From: Tupaia tana
Lineage: Eukaryota; Chordata; Mammalia; Scandentia; Tupaiidae
DNA length: 64,000 bases
Direction of reading: 5' to 3'
Assembly: GCA_026018925.1 (NCBI GenBank)
Contig: JAKSZU010000020.1
Span: forward strand, 43,611,068 to 43,675,067
The notes under the pieces are model-generated. The model was not told the DNA's origin and ran no database searches. It worked only from the letters and a program-made list of their open reading frames with translations. Of the stretch, positions 32,488 through 44,047 are shown one piece after another (the first letter of the stretch is position 1; every line of letters begins with the position of its first letter). A program made the translations under genes and the position numbers.

Positions 32488-33599
32488 GAAAAACATGCTT
32501 CTGCCCTATCTTCTTAATAATCCTTGTTTGCTTATTGTAAAATACAAAACCAAAACAAAACAAAAACCTGTGATAGAGGAGAGAAGGCTTTTTTTTTCAA
32601 TTTCAATTTATTTATTTGCATTCATTCACTGTACATCATTACAGCATACAAAATGAAATTTTCCACCCAGAGTACACTGTACATTGTCTCAATCAAGCAC
32701 ATCAACAAACATGTTATTGTCAGCAGATGATCTTCCATTTCTTGTTTTCTGTATGTTTTGCTTTTTTCCCCCATCCTTGATTCCCTATCTCTTACCCTCT
32801 GCCATCTCCCACTCTCCTCCCACACTGTCTCTGGTATCTATGTTTGCTTTCTATACTGTTTCCCCCCACATTTTATTGAATTACTAAAGACCTTAATTAA
32901 TCTAAATATTTTCACAGCAAACACAGGTGATATATACATTTCCATGAACACAAGTCTAACTTTACGCATCCTATAAAGTAGCACCTAGCTGGGGCTATAT
33001 ATCTTACTGCAGTCATTGAATAGATATTTTTTTTCTGAAACTTTTTTTTGTAACTTAATTTACATTCTTTCCCTAAGCATCATCACAGCATACAAAATGT
33101 GATTTCCCATCCAGTATATATTGCATTAGTGACTTAATCATGCATATTATAAAAAATTTTCCATTTCTAGTTCCTAGAATTATTTTTATCCCTCTTTCTG
33201 ACCCTCTGTCCTTTCCCACCCTCTTCTCACACTATCTCTGGTGTCTACAATTGTCTTCCATTCCTTTCCCACCCACATTGTATTGATCACACAATTTCTT
33301 ACATAATCTAACTACTTTCAATGGTGAGTTCACTCATTACTATTAAGAAAACCAGTTTTAACTTAAATCAAAGAAATGCCAAGGAACTTTGCTTAAAGCC
33401 AGGAAACAGGTTAGGATTCTGTTCAAATGGTAGGTCTCATGAACCTATCAGTCTCATGTACTTTTATCTTCTGTTCTGGTTCAATTTTCCTGATTAAATT
33501 CTGGTATATAATATTCAACTCCAGACTTGTCCCTACGATTAAGTTGGCCACTTTCTTAGTTTTTGAACTCTTATTTCTGTGTGTCTGCATTTAATTTTC

Positions 33600-34590
33600 C
33601 TGGTATAGCACTCCCTTGAGAACTTCTTGGAGATCTGGTCTGGTGCTGGTAAATTCTTTCAGGTTTTGTTTATCTGAGAATGTTCTTGTCTTTTCTTCTC
33701 ACCTGAAAGATAATCTTGCCGGGTACAGTATTCTTGGCTGAAATTGCTTCTCTCTTAACACTTTGAATTTATTTTTCCATTCTTACCTCACTCGCATTGT
33801 TTCCGATGAGAGGTCTGCTGTTAGCCTGATGGGATGTCCTTTGTAGGTAACTTGATCTTTTTCTCTTTCCAATCTTAGTATCTTGTCTTTGTCTGTGGTT
33901 TTGGTCAACCTGACTATAATGTGTCTTGGAGAAGATCTTCTTGGGTTGATTCTATTTGGGGTCCTTTGTATTTCTTGGGACTGGATCTTCGAATGCCTCT
34001 CTAGGTTTGAAAAGTTTTCTTGCAGAATTTCATGGAATAGATTATCAATGCCCTTATGGGTCTCTTCACCTTCTGGAATGCCAATTATCCGGATGTTTGG
34101 ATATTTGATGGTATCTAGTACTTCTCACATATTATTCTCAAATTTTTAGGCCATTTTCTCAGTCTTCGTGGTGGATTTTTCTAGGCCAGCCATTTTCTCT
34201 TCTACATCTGAGATTCTATTTTCTGAATGATCTAGTCTGCTTTTAATACTTTCAAGGGAGATTTTGACTTCCTGTAATAAGACTTCACTTCTAACAGTTA
34301 CATTTGAGTCTTTTGTAAAGTGTGTAATTCCTCTTTTAGATCTTGCAAGAATTTCCTCATCTCCTGGAACTCGTCAACTTCTTTCTCCTTTCTCTTTAGC
34401 AGTTCATTATCTCTCTTCTCTTCCATCTCTGTTAGCTTCGACATTATGAATGCTCTAAATTCCTTATCAGACATTTACATGATTTTCACCAAACTGCTTG
34501 TGGATGAAGAAGAGTTACTCTTTTCCCGTGGAGGAGAGGTATTTTCTCATTTTCCCATATTTCTTGTGATCCGGCGGTGATTTCTTGACA
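33600..34590 (-). pseudogene. Degenerate ORF1 of the reverse HAL1-like element
   Basis: The minus-strand translation contains MSDKEFRAFIMSKLTEMEE (about 34475-34420), a coiled-coil stretch (EVDEFQEMRKFLQDLKEE, about 34380-34325) and RNA-binding-domain text matching the copy at 18078. Stops and frameshifts occur throughout. Confidence 0.85.
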
Positions 34591-34730
34591 TCTGATGGAT
34601 GGCATGTTTCTTTCAAATTCTTGAAGTTCAGTCTAAATGTTCAGGAGCAAGCAGAGGTGATCTAGAATCTCTTTGCCGTTCTGTTGTGATTGCTGGTGCA
34701 GCAAATTCAGTAGATATTGAGGAATATTTA

Positions 34731-34944
34731 AACCCGCTAGCTCGTTTGCTGGAGGCTGAATTATCAGTAGAAAATCTTCATTTCTCCTGTGCCCTGAAAT
34801 ACCTCGTTCGCAGGAGCCATGTGGAACCTTCTTCTGAAGGCCTGTCCTCTTCTGCCGCTAGCTTGTTTGCTGGAGGCTGAATTATCAGTAGAAAATCTTC
34901 ATTTCTCCTGTGCCCTGAAATACCTAGTTCGCAGGAGCCATGTT
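34731..34944 (-). repeat. Tandem 5' UTR monomers of the HAL1-like element
   Basis: Segments 34731-34822 and 34852-34944 are about 98% identical (AGGTATTTCAGGGCACAGG, GATTTTCTACTGATAATTCA). One whole and one partial 121-bp unit, positioned at the element's extreme 5' end. Confidence 0.9.
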
Positions 34945-34959
34945 GAGAGAAGGCTTTTT

Positions 34960-35370
34960 GAGATCTCTGGTTTTGGTTTATGTAAAGCAGCTCTACAAGC
35001 AATTTCCTGTTGGGTCAACAAGTCTCTGCGTGTTTTGGCATGGAACTAACGCTACTCGTTTAGAATAACCTTTTCAAGGAGTTTGAGATAGCCAGCCAAT
35101 AAACTGACAGCAACAGAGGAGGACGGACTATTGGGAGAACTATCGTGTTGTCAGGAGTCAGTGACACATTTTTATGTAGAAAAAGTAGATGAATATGTCA
35201 TGACTTTCCTGATGACCGAATATATCAACCAGTTTTAAAAATACAGCTGCAACACTGTATTTGCTAGTTTGTGGACTTGTGATCTTCCTATGTAGATGGC
35301 TATTGGAGTTTCTGTAATAAATGGATAGAGTGTTTTTCTCTTATGATGATATTATACACTTGTTTCAGCA
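34960..35370. other. Unassigned DNA
   Basis: About 410 bp of unique-looking sequence. Confidence 0.5.
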
Positions 35371-35560
35371 AGACGATGCCATATAATGGAGAGTGTGGAG
35401 CTGGGGAAAGGATCTGAGTTCGAGTCTCATTTCTGTCCCTTTTTGGCTGTGCGCACGTAGACAGATTACTTACTTCTTCATCTGTATTAGAACCCCTCAT
35501 CTTTGTAAGGACTAAATAGGGTAATTTATGCTAATCGCCTTCCACAACGCCTGAACCCCC
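35371..35560 (+). mobile_element. MIR
   Basis: GTGGAGCTGGGGAAAGGATC, GTTCGAGTCTCATTTCTGTC, GGCTGTGCGCACGTAGACA and ACTTACTTCTTCATCTGTAT follow the MIR consensus order. Confidence 0.8.
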
Positions 35561-35710
35561 TAAGGACTCCTTAAGGGTTAGTTCTCTCCACTGTTCTTTC
35601 TCTGATGCAGCAGATACAGGCGGTTAAAGACGTAATAAGTACATCTCCACGTGTCAGAAAGGAGTTAAGGCGGCTGTAACCTGATGACTAGGCCCCGTGG
35701 TGTTTTAATA

Positions 35711-35715
<5 letters not shown>

Positions 35716-35753
<38 letters not shown>
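35716..35753. repeat. Poly(T) tract
   Basis: About 36 consecutive T. No SINE body adjoins it recognisably. Confidence 0.9.
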
Positions 35754-35757
<4 letters not shown>

Positions 35758-35820
35758 AATGAGAGGCATTTTGAGGCCACAATATGGCTGAAGAGTTTTG
35801 GATATGCAGAATATCTACAA

Positions 35821-36040
35821 GCTAGACCTGTGACCTAGTGGTTAGAAGAGCTGGACCCTCTACGGCAGACTACGCAGTGGGAATCCCTGACCCTGGGCTT
35901 GAAAAACACCAGCACGTGTGGACGAGTTCTCAAAATCCCTCCGGGTTCGTGAACTTAAGGAGTAGGGATTGCAGCGTGGCCCTGTCCCACTGCGGCTGCT
36001 GCTGGCAAGTGCACGTGCCCTACAGCTCGTAAACAACCGC
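35821..36040 (+). mobile_element. SINE A2, old
   Basis: TGACCTAGTGGTTAGAAGAG head, GGCTTGAAAAACACCAGCAC body start, GGAGTAGGGATTGCAGCGTG and GTGCACGTGCCCTACAGC end. Confidence 0.75.
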
Positions 36041-36164
36041 AAACACAAAAGGTTAGCTTTAAAAACTCATTTACTACAAAAATGTTTTTCATAGAATTAT
36101 TTGTAATGGGAAAGAAATGAAGGCCATTTAAATGGCTCATCTTAGGCAAATGAGTAACAACAGT

Positions 36165-36395
36165 AATAATGAAGATTTATGCACATTTACCATGTTTCAG
36201 ATACTCTTCAGTAGTTTTACATGTATTAACTCAGTTAACCCTCATAATAAAACTATGAGGTAGGTAGTACTGTTATTTACTTTTACAGGCGAGGAAACAA
36301 GACAGTCGTTAGCGAACTGCCCACATGCACCTGGCTGTTAAGTGGCAGTGCAAGAGTCCCACCTGGCTCATGGCTCTGGAGTCCAAATTCGATGT
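36165..36395 (-). mobile_element. MIR
   Basis: Reverse MIR: TTACATGTATTAACTCAGTT, CTATGAGGTAGGTAGTACTG, TTTTACAGGCGAGGAAACA and GGCTCTGGAGTCCAAA. Confidence 0.9.
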
Positions 36396-36540
36396 GTTGC
36401 AGTAATATAATATTTACAACCCTTACAGTCATGCTTAAAGCACTTTTTGATGACATAAAATAATTATAATAAAATAAAAAACTGCAAGATAAAACTTATA
36501 TGTATAACATAGTCTTAACTTTGAGAAAAAGACTGAGAGA

Positions 36541-36718
36541 GGGGTTGGCAGGTGGTGTGGTGATTAAGGGTGCTGGACTCCCACATGGCTGTCTGTGGTT
36601 TGAGTCCTGGACTGGGCAGCTTGCTTTCTCACTTCTCTCTCTCTCTCTCTCTCTCTCTGTCCCTCTCTGGTCAAATTTAAATAAATAAATAAATAAAAAT
36701 AAAATTATTCTTTAAAAA
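36541..36718 (+). mobile_element. SINE B
   Basis: Complete B. Perfect TSD AAAAGACTGAGAGA on both sides. Confidence 0.95.
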
Positions 36719-36774
36719 AAGACTGAGAGAAAATGTTTATGATGGATGTTTTAGGAGAATAGGATCACGATTGT

Positions 36775-36991
36775 CTTCATGGTTGGGTGTGGAGAGAGAA
36801 AAAGAGAAAGTGAGAACTCACCCCGGGGGGTTGGCCATGACATAATCCGTTCCTCCACATTCTCCTCTCGGGATTTTGGGCTTACACACATCTACCCGGT
36901 GTGATTTTCAGGCCATGGATCCAGGACTCAGACTGCACTGCTGGCCACATGGGATGCAGCTGCCTTAACCACCACACTACCAGCTGGTCCC
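36775..36991 (-). mobile_element. SINE A2, tail shortened
   Basis: Complement: AGTGAGAACTCACCCCGGGG, body and head to ACTACCAGCTGGTCCC. Confidence 0.88.
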
Positions 36992-37051
36992 TTACTTAGC
37001 ATTTTAATCAAGCTATAAGTTATTCCACATATGTGAAATTTTGCTTCTTCT

Positions 37052-37315
37052 TTTTTTTTTTTTTTTGGAGAGGTTTTTGCTATGGGGCACGTGCGCTCTC
37101 CAGAAAGACAGAGACAGAGAGGCAGAAAGCAAGAAATCACCCCCGGGGGAATGGCCACGCCGCAATCCCTTCTCCTCCATTCTCCTCTCGGGATCTTGGG
37201 CACGCACACATGTACATGTGCCCTGTGTGAGTTTAAGCCACTGGGTCTGGGACTCGAACCACAGTCAACTACATGGGAGTCTAGTGACATAGCCATTACG
37301 CCAACTGCTGGTCCC
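37052..37315 (-). mobile_element. SINE A1
   Basis: Complete. Perfect TSD ATATGTGAAATTTT on both sides. Confidence 0.96.
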
Positions 37316-37965
37316 AATATGTGAAATTTTATCTAAGCTTTGGAAAGGACCATCATAAAGTGATCCTCGCCAAACTTAAATCTATTGAACCACACCCATT
37401 TCAATGCATTTTTAGGCTGAACACTTTTCTGTTGCTAGAAAGCTTAGTACTTTCTCAAGACAATTCAATCCATATATAAAGAGTTTTTACTCTGAAAACT
37501 TTCAAAGGGTATTCTTTTGTGAAGAGAACATTTTCTTTTAATTTTTTTCTAAAGTCTGTGCATGTTGGTCAAATGATCTCCCATAGGATCCTAGCCCCGA
37601 CTCTAGAAGAGGACCTGGGTACCTGGGAATGCTCTGTGCCTGCCCTGAATCCACACTGGAGACATGGCGTTCCATCTCGCCCCCAGGCACTGTGGTCTGC
37701 CAGTCTGTGAGGATCTACTACTCACACTGTTCTCCTTACTCACGAGACCGTACATGGCTGCTTGATATTTATGCCTCCCATCCAAGCCATGATACCTGCT
37801 GCAATTAACTGGCCCCGTCAGCATCCCGTAAGAGAAAACCGCAATGGTGATAATCTTGTAATGTCTCTTGCCATTCAGGATAATATTTTTCTTAAATGAA
37901 ATATATAGAACTTTTTATTATGATAAATAATAATTTCTACTGATTGAGCAACTCTCATATGGTAG
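37316..37965. other. Unassigned DNA
   Basis: About 650 bp without recognised repeat or exon. Confidence 0.5.
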
Positions 37966-38098
37966 GCATGGTGTTGAACTCCCACACGGCCAACTGTGGT
38001 TCGAGTCCCGGACCTGGCAGCATGCTTTCTTGCTTTCTCTCTCTCTCTGGCCAAATTAAAAATAAATAAAGAAATGAAATGAAATAATTCTTAAAACA
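37966..38098 (+). mobile_element. SINE B, 5' part missing
   Basis: From ACTCCCACACGGCCAACTGT through the CT stretch and A-rich tail. The A-box half of the head is absent or rearranged. Confidence 0.85.
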
Positions 38099-38179
38099 AA
38101 AAGCATTATCACATTTCATCATTATCATCCTTAGGCAGGTCTTCTTCCCATTTTGCAGCTAATGATAATAGTAAGGAAG

Positions 38180-38370
38180 GGGGTCTGGCAGGTGGCATGG
38201 TGGTTAAGGGTGTTGTACTCCCACATGGCTGACCACGGTTCGAGTCCTAAACCTGACAGCTTGTTTTCTCACTTTCCCTCTCTCTTTCTCGTGCTCTGTC
38301 ACTCTCTGGTCAAATTAAAATAAATAAACAAAGAAATAAATAATGTTAAATAAAATAATTATTTAAAAAA
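38180..38370 (+). mobile_element. SINE B
   Basis: Complete B, GGGTCTGGCAGGTGGCATGG to AATAATTATTTAAAAAAA. Confidence 0.93.
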
Positions 38371-38899
38371 ATAGTAATAAAGGGGTAAACCTTCTAAATG
38401 AGGGGTTAATTTACTCAAGATGGCAAAAGTAGTGAATGGCGGAGTTAAGACTACAGTGAGGTCTTTCTCACCCATTGCCAAAGTTCTTTTGGTGTCACTA
38501 CATTGCTTCTCCACTTAACTTTCTTAATGCCTCGAGATTTTAATAACGGACATCAGTTAGTGTAGTGTGTCACTAGAACAGTGGCTAGGCCACAGAGACT
38601 GCGCTTTGTGGCTCTGTTTTTGCACCATCCACCCCTTTGCTGTCCCCACGCTGGTTTTGAGTGTACCAGGCTCATTACGTTTTCTGATATATAACTTCTT
38701 TCTAGGATGATGGGATGGAATTTGTTAAACAAATATGTTAACGAGCTGCATTTCAAGAAGGATTCAGTAAGGTCTGAGGGAAGATTTAAGGGGCTTCTTT
38801 TTTGTATTTTCTCAGGCATGAGAATGTTAATAGATGTGCTTTGCCACTCAGAGCCCTAAGCTATGTTCTGTGTAATGAGCTTGCTTAATAAAAGATTAA
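38371..38899. other. Unassigned DNA
   Basis: About 530 bp without recognised features. Confidence 0.5.
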
Positions 38900-38957
38900 G
38901 TTTTTCTTTTTTTAAGAGAGGTTTTGCTATAGGGCACATGTGCTTACTGGAGAAAGC

Positions 38958-39010
<53 letters not shown>

Positions 39011-39235
39011 AGAGGGAGAGGGAGAGGGAGAGGGAGAGGGAGAGACAGCAAACAAGAAATCACCCCCAGGGGGTGTGACCACGCTGCAATCCCTTCTCTT
39101 CCATTCTCCTCCTGGGACCTTGGGCACGCATGTACACTCGCCTGGTGTGAGTTTAAGCTGCTGGGTCCAGGACTTGAACCGTGGGCAACTATGTGAGAGT
39201 CCAGCGACATAGCCATTACACCATCTGCTGGTCCC
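38900..39235 (-). mobile_element. SINE A1 with expanded purine tract
   Basis: A1 complement whose CT stretch has grown into (AG)n followed by (GAGGGA)n at 38958-39045. Head complete to CCATCTGCTGGTCCC. Confidence 0.94.
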
Positions 39236-39675
39236 AACGAAGTATGTTTTTAAGCAGTTTACCAAAGTTCCATCACACTGTAGCCCAATGGACAGATATT
39301 ACAAATACACTTATCACATCTAACATTGTCTCTGTAAATGCAGAAGAATAATATTTGTCTCTGTCTTTTTACCTACTGTGGTCTCTGCTCCACATCTTTC
39401 TGGCATAGGGGCCATGCTAACATTCTCTGTATCAAAGCGAGCATGCTCCCAGTCCAATCCTATCCTGGCCTGTCTTTAAGTAGGATACATTTTTTTTTCT
39501 GGGACTCTAGATTAATAATTATATTCACGTGTGATTAGAATTGCACTAGTAGCACCCCTTTACTTGTTAATAAAGAAGTGATAAGACATATGATTCCCCC
39601 AGCTTTATGGTGATGCTGGCTTGGAGGGCTGTCTCTATCTAGGTCTTCCCACTAGAGATTCAGACACTTTGAGCT
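39236..39675. other. Unassigned DNA
   Basis: About 440 bp. No repeat or exon recognised. Confidence 0.5.
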
Positions 39676-39679
39676 TTAA

Positions 39680-39938
39680 ACTTTTTTTTTTTTTAATTTA
39701 GATTTTTTGCTATAGGACACATGCACTCACTGGAAAGACAAAGAGACAGAAAGCAAGAAATCACTCCCCAGGAGGGATGGCCACACCACAATCCTTTCTC
39801 CTCCATTCTCCTCTCAAGGTTTCGGGCATGCACACACATGCACCAGGCATGAGTTTAAGTCACCGGGTCCAGGACTAGAACTTCAGTAGACTACATGGGA
39901 GTCCAGTGACGTAACCATTACACCATCTGCTGGTCCCA
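39680..39938 (-). mobile_element. SINE A1, older
   Basis: Complete complement, moderately diverged. TSD AGCTTTAAR. Confidence 0.93.
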
Positions 39939-40053
39939 AGCTTTAAGCCCTTGATAGTCAAGAACAATTGCCAAGATATTTCTCTTCCCTCCTTATTTCT
40001 TAGAATCTGTTGAGCATGCTTTCATTTTCTTTAGAGAAATACAAAGTCTACTA

Positions 40054-40230
40054 TTTTATTTTTTTAATGATTATTTTATTTTAACTCTATTTATTTTATT
40101 ATTTTCCAATTTGACCAGACAGAGACAGAGAGAGGGAAAGTGAGAAAGGAAGCAACCAAGTCTGGGACTTGAACCATGGTTGGTCATGTGGGACTCCAGC
40201 ACCTTAACCACCACGCCACCTGCCAGCCCC
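40054..40230 (-). mobile_element. SINE B
   Basis: B complement. TSD AARTCTACTATTTT on both sides. Confidence 0.94.
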
Positions 40231-40412
40231 AAAATCTACTATTTTCTGAAACTTTAATATTTAGAAAAATACTTTGAGGTTTCCCTTGCAGAGTATAAAG
40301 ACCCCTTAAGGTGAGACAGGCACTAGACACCACTATTCTGACGGCCTTACCACGTACACATCAAGCTGATCCAATCATTACTGAGCAGCACAGGGCTAGA
40401 GCAAGGCTCAAC

Positions 40413-40725
40413 CTTTTTTCTTTTGAAAAAAGAGTTATTTTGTTTCATTTTATTTATTATTAATATTTTTCAGTTTGCTATAGGGCACATGTGCTCACCA
40501 GAGAGATAGAGATAGAGAGAGAGAGAGAAAGAAGGAGGGAACATGAGAAAGCACCCCGAGGAGGATGGCCACGCCACAATCCCTTCTTGTCTCAATCTTC
40601 TCTTGGGATTTGGGCTTGCATACACGTGTCCTGTGTATTTTCCATGCTGCCAAGTGCAGGACTTGAACCACCTAGTCAGCCATGTGACATCCTGCTGCCT
40701 TAACCACCATACCACAGGCTGGCCC
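40413..40725 (-). mobile_element. SINE A2 with B-like tail
   Basis: Long body, but the tail complement reads TTATTAATATTTTTCAGTTT before GCTATAGGGC, an A/B intermediate. TSD CAAGGCTCAR. Confidence 0.9.
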
Positions 40726-41279
40726 AAGGCTCAGTTCTTAAGGGAAATGATGACAAATTAAGTGGCTTAGAAAGAGAGGGAGGGAGAGAGAAGATGACAA
40801 AGATGCAGGATCAGGAAGGGAGGGGAGGAAGAGCAGGAAAGGGAGAAGAGGGGAGAGACGAGGCCCTTTCCACATTCTGGGCTGACGACCTCTGACACCA
40901 GCAGGTGCCACGTGAGCTTAGGCTCCAATCCGACCAGGAGTGAAACAGAGACCACGTGTATACAAAACGGCGACAGTGTCTACACAGTACCGATGAAGCT
41001 TGCTTCCTCGGCTGACTCCAAGTGTTTCAAATACCCGCTTTACATTACTGCGTCAACGAAAGTCACCTTGACACTCTGTTTTCTGCAGATCAGTGATTTT
41101 TAGAGAAACGCACATGATTTTCAGGTTTTGTGCACCACTGAAGAGAGAAATAAGAAGAAAGTGCATCGGGTCAGAACCATGACGAGAAACTAAAGGATGG
41201 AAACTTGCTAGGCTAGAATGAGCAACTCCTGTGTGTGGCCACACTCACCTCCTGAGGTCCCGAGGTAATGACAGACGGA
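40726..41279. other. Unassigned DNA with purine-rich run
   Basis: 40771-40865 is almost all A/G with a low-complexity GAGGGAG theme. The remainder is unrecognised. Confidence 0.5.
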
Positions 41280-41339
41280 GAGCACGCCCCGGAGGGCCTG
41301 GCCACCAGAGCAGCAGCAGTGACACCGCTCACGGCACGC

Positions 41340-41525
41340 CTGGCACGTGCCAGGAGCTGGGCACGCCTTCGCGCCAGCCCTGTGAAGCGCAGGTAATATG
41401 TTTTGGGTAGATGAGGGTTAACCTAGGGAATCTGGTGGCAGTCCCATGATCACCTGGCTCTATTTAACTCAGGGCTCTCTATTTTCAAAGAGGATGCTCT
41501 TTCCACTGCATTGTGCTGTCTTTAG
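41340..41525 (-). mobile_element. MIR, weak
   Basis: GGCACGTGCCAGGAGCTGGG at the start and GATGCTCTTTCCACTGCATT at the end match a reverse MIR. The middle is poorly conserved. Confidence 0.55.
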
Positions 41526-41549
41526 AGAGGGACTTCCACTTCCTCCTCC

Positions 41550-42063
41550 TTTTTTGTTTTCTTTTATTATTATTTTTCAAATTTGAGAGAGAATGTATGT
41601 GCTTGCCAGAGAGAAAGAGAGAGAGGAAGTGAGAAAGCACCCCCGAGGGGGTTGGGCAATCTTCTCCATTTCTCCCTTCCTTTGAGGTTTTATTTAGTTA
41701 TTTGAGAGCTTTTTGCTATAGCGCACGTGCGCATGCCGGAAAGAGAGACAGACAGAGAGACAGAAAGGGAGAAATCACTCCCCGGGGGATGCTACGCCAC
41801 AATCCCTTCTCCTCCGTTCTCCTCTCGGGATCTTGGGTACGCATTCACACGCACTCGGCGTGAGTTTAAGCCACCCGGTCGGGGACTCGAACTGTGGTCA
41901 ACTACATGGGAGTTCAATGACATAGCCATTACGCCAACTGCTGGTGCCCCTTTGAGGTTTGAGCACACACCTGGCATGCTTTTCAAGGTGTCGAGTCTGA
42001 GACAGACTGTACCGTAGGCCTTGTGGGGTCCAGCTCCCTAACCACCCTGTCACTGGCTGGTCC
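41550..42063 (-). mobile_element. SINE A2 split by a young A1
   Basis: A2 complement at 41550-41690 and 41949-42063. The host has lost some body sequence. Confidence 0.88.
41691..41948 (-). mobile_element. SINE A1 nested in A2
   Basis: Complete A1. CTTTGAGGTTT from the host A2 is duplicated on both sides. Confidence 0.95.
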
Positions 42064-42328
42064 AGAGCAGGACCTTCCAAAGTCATCTTTGAACTGTGAA
42101 CTTATTTTCATGTTATAATCAAATCTGTTTTCAGATTCATCCTCTCATAGGTAAGAGCAATCACCGTCAGCACCCCAGTCGGAAGGGTTCTCTGCCCTCC
42201 CTGAATTCCGGTACGGGAAGCCACTCAGGACTCCGAGCTGCTTGGCATTTTGGCTGCTGGAGTGCAACGTCTATCCCCCCATTAGCTTCACGTCCCTCAA
42301 GGAACCCGAGACGACTTACTTACTTTTT

Positions 42329-42561
42329 CTAGATTTTTGCCAAAGGGTGTGTGCTGAGCGAGACTGAGAAATCAGTCTGGGAAAGTGAGAAATCAGCCCC
42401 TGGGGATGGCTGCACTGCAGTCCCTTCTCTTCCGGTCTCTTCTCGGGATTCTGGGCGCACACGCACACGTGCCTGGTGTGACTTACAAGCCCAGGACCCA
42501 AGGCTCAAACTGGCTGGCCGGGTGGGAGCCCAGCCTTCACCATCGCGCCCTCTGCTGGCGC
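42329..42561 (-). mobile_element. SINE A2, shortened
   Basis: AGATTTTTGCCAAAGGGTGT to CCCTCTGCTGGCGCC. CT stretch reduced. Confidence 0.87.
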
Positions 42562-43087
42562 CTGGGGCCACGTTTTCTTCCACTTGGTGTTTCCATCTGA
42601 CTCCCCCTTGCACACAGCAGTGCTCAAGAAATACTCATTGAAAGAATGAGTGTCACAGCGCGCAAGACTGAGATGTGTTGTCACAAACGCCCTGTGGGCG
42701 GGAGGAAGCGTGCGGCTGGCTTCCCAGCACGTACCTGCATCACCTGGGGTCTCAGAAATGTGCTGCTGGTTCAGTGGGTGTGAGTCTGCCCTTCTAGCAA
42801 GCTGCCGGGTTAGGCTGTGCTGCGGGTCTGCTGCCCACACCGTGAGTAGTAAAGGCCTAGAATGAAGAACGTTTGAAAGAAAACCCTGAGGTGCTTAGTG
42901 GTGGTGGTTGTTGTTGTTGTTCTTTTTTAAAGGGATCAAAGAGAATTCAGCTGGGGTAAGGAATATCTGATTTTAAGGGCAAATTTAAGTGGTATCTGCT
43001 GGAAAGGGTATGGGAAAATAGAAATCGGGGGGGATTTGGAAGACAGTTCTCTTAGTCAATTAGCTGCTACTAAGACCCCTTCTGTGT
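42562..43087. other. Unassigned DNA
   Basis: About 525 bp including a small (GTT)n at 42901. No repeat or exon recognised. Confidence 0.5.
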
Positions 43088-43173
43088 GAGACTTTCTCTG
43101 TCTCTCACTCACTCTGTCCTTCTCTGGTCAAATTAAAATAAATAAATAAATAACATTAAATAAAATAATAATT
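43088..43173 (+). mobile_element. SINE B, 5' truncated
   Basis: Starts within the CT stretch and continues TCTGGTCAAATTAAAATAA to AATAATAATTC. Confidence 0.88.
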
Positions 43174-43204
43174 CTTTTTTTTTTTTTTTAATCTGACAAG
43201 ACAT

Positions 43205-43365
43205 CGGGCCAGGAGATAGCACGATGTTTGAGGCGCTGGACTCCCACATGGCCGACTGCGGTGTGAGTCCCGACCTGACAACTTCCTGTCTTCCTCTGCT
43301 GAGCACACAGGCTCTACAGCAAATTGAAAAATAATAATAAGTAAAATGAAACAATTCTCTTAAAC
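43205..43365 (+). mobile_element. SINE B variant
   Basis: GGGCCAGGAGATAGCACGAT head. Tail CTCTACAGCAAATTGAAAAA. TSD AATCTGACAAGA. Its 3' part is duplicated at 45565. Confidence 0.9.
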
Positions 43366-43712
43366 AATCTGACAAGATTTATAGCTGGAGGTTTTCCAGT
43401 TTTTAAACAAGAGTATAATTTTGAGATGAATTCTTGAATTGTACCATGTACCCAACATTTATTTTCTGAAACACTTTTTTTTTCAGTTTTTTTGACAGAG
43501 GATGTGTGTGCTTGCCGGAGAGAGAGAGAAAGTGAGAAGCATCCCCTCTGGGTAACGGTTATGCCACGATCCCTTCTCTGCCATCTTTCCATCCTTTGGG
43601 ATTTGGGGCACACACACACCTGACGTGTTTCTCAGCACCGGGCCTTAGACACAAACCATGCAGTCCACCACTTGGGGTCCAGCTGTTTTACCACCATGCC
43701 ACAGGCTGGCCT
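43285..43712 (+). repeat. Local duplication, copy 1
   Basis: B tail, then unique-looking DNA (AGATGAATTCTTGAATTGTA), then a reverse A2. Matches 45565-45896 in the same order at roughly 80% over the central part. Confidence 0.75.
43474..43712 (-). mobile_element. SINE A2
   Basis: A2 complement with TTTTTTTGACAGAGGATGTG and head to CCACAGGCTGGCC. Part of the duplicated block. Confidence 0.88.
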
Positions 43713-44035
43713 TGGAGCAAAATCTTTATAATGTCACTGACTGTTAAGACATAATGCATTTTTCTCTCTATTTTATATATAAACATAAATAAGCATAATA
43801 AATATATCACTGCCTCCCTTTTCCCGCCCTCACCACCCTCTGCACCAGCTTACACCCCTTCAGTGGCTCTCTCCGCAGAATAAAAAGGGCTCTTCCTTCC
43901 TTCCCCTCGTATCAGTGTTTCACCAGCAACTTTCTATGTCAGTGTATTTAGATCTTTCAAGGGTTCCAGCTTAGAAGCTGGACAGCTGTATGTTTGCAGG
44001 ATACTTAACTACTCTGTCTTAGCCCTACCACCTTT
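43713..44035. other. Unassigned DNA
   Basis: About 320 bp without recognised features. Confidence 0.5.
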
Positions 44036-44047
44036 AAAGTAAGATTT

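Larger units (their letters stand above)
32594..34944 (-). mobile_element. Complete HAL1-like element (2.35 kb)
   Basis: Bounded by a perfect 15-bp TSD GAGAGAAGGCTTTTT (32579-32593 and 34945-34959), so both ends are defined. In element order: a 5' UTR starting with two near-identical units of about 92 bp (period 121 bp), a degenerate L1-type ORF1 (about 34590-33600), then a 3' UTR in which one unit is present twice (period about 407 bp), then an A-rich end. No ORF2 sequence exists between ORF1 and the 3' UTR. No SINE interrupts it. Confidence 0.9.

Noticed and set aside
34960-35060. Possible mariner end near GTTGGGTCAACAAGTCTCTG
   Set aside because: Only a weak resemblance to a mariner terminal sequence, and no inverted partner was found.
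38940-39265. Frames rich in Arg-Glu or Ser-Pro repeats
   Set aside because: They arise from the (AG)n and (GAGGGA)n expansion in a SINE.
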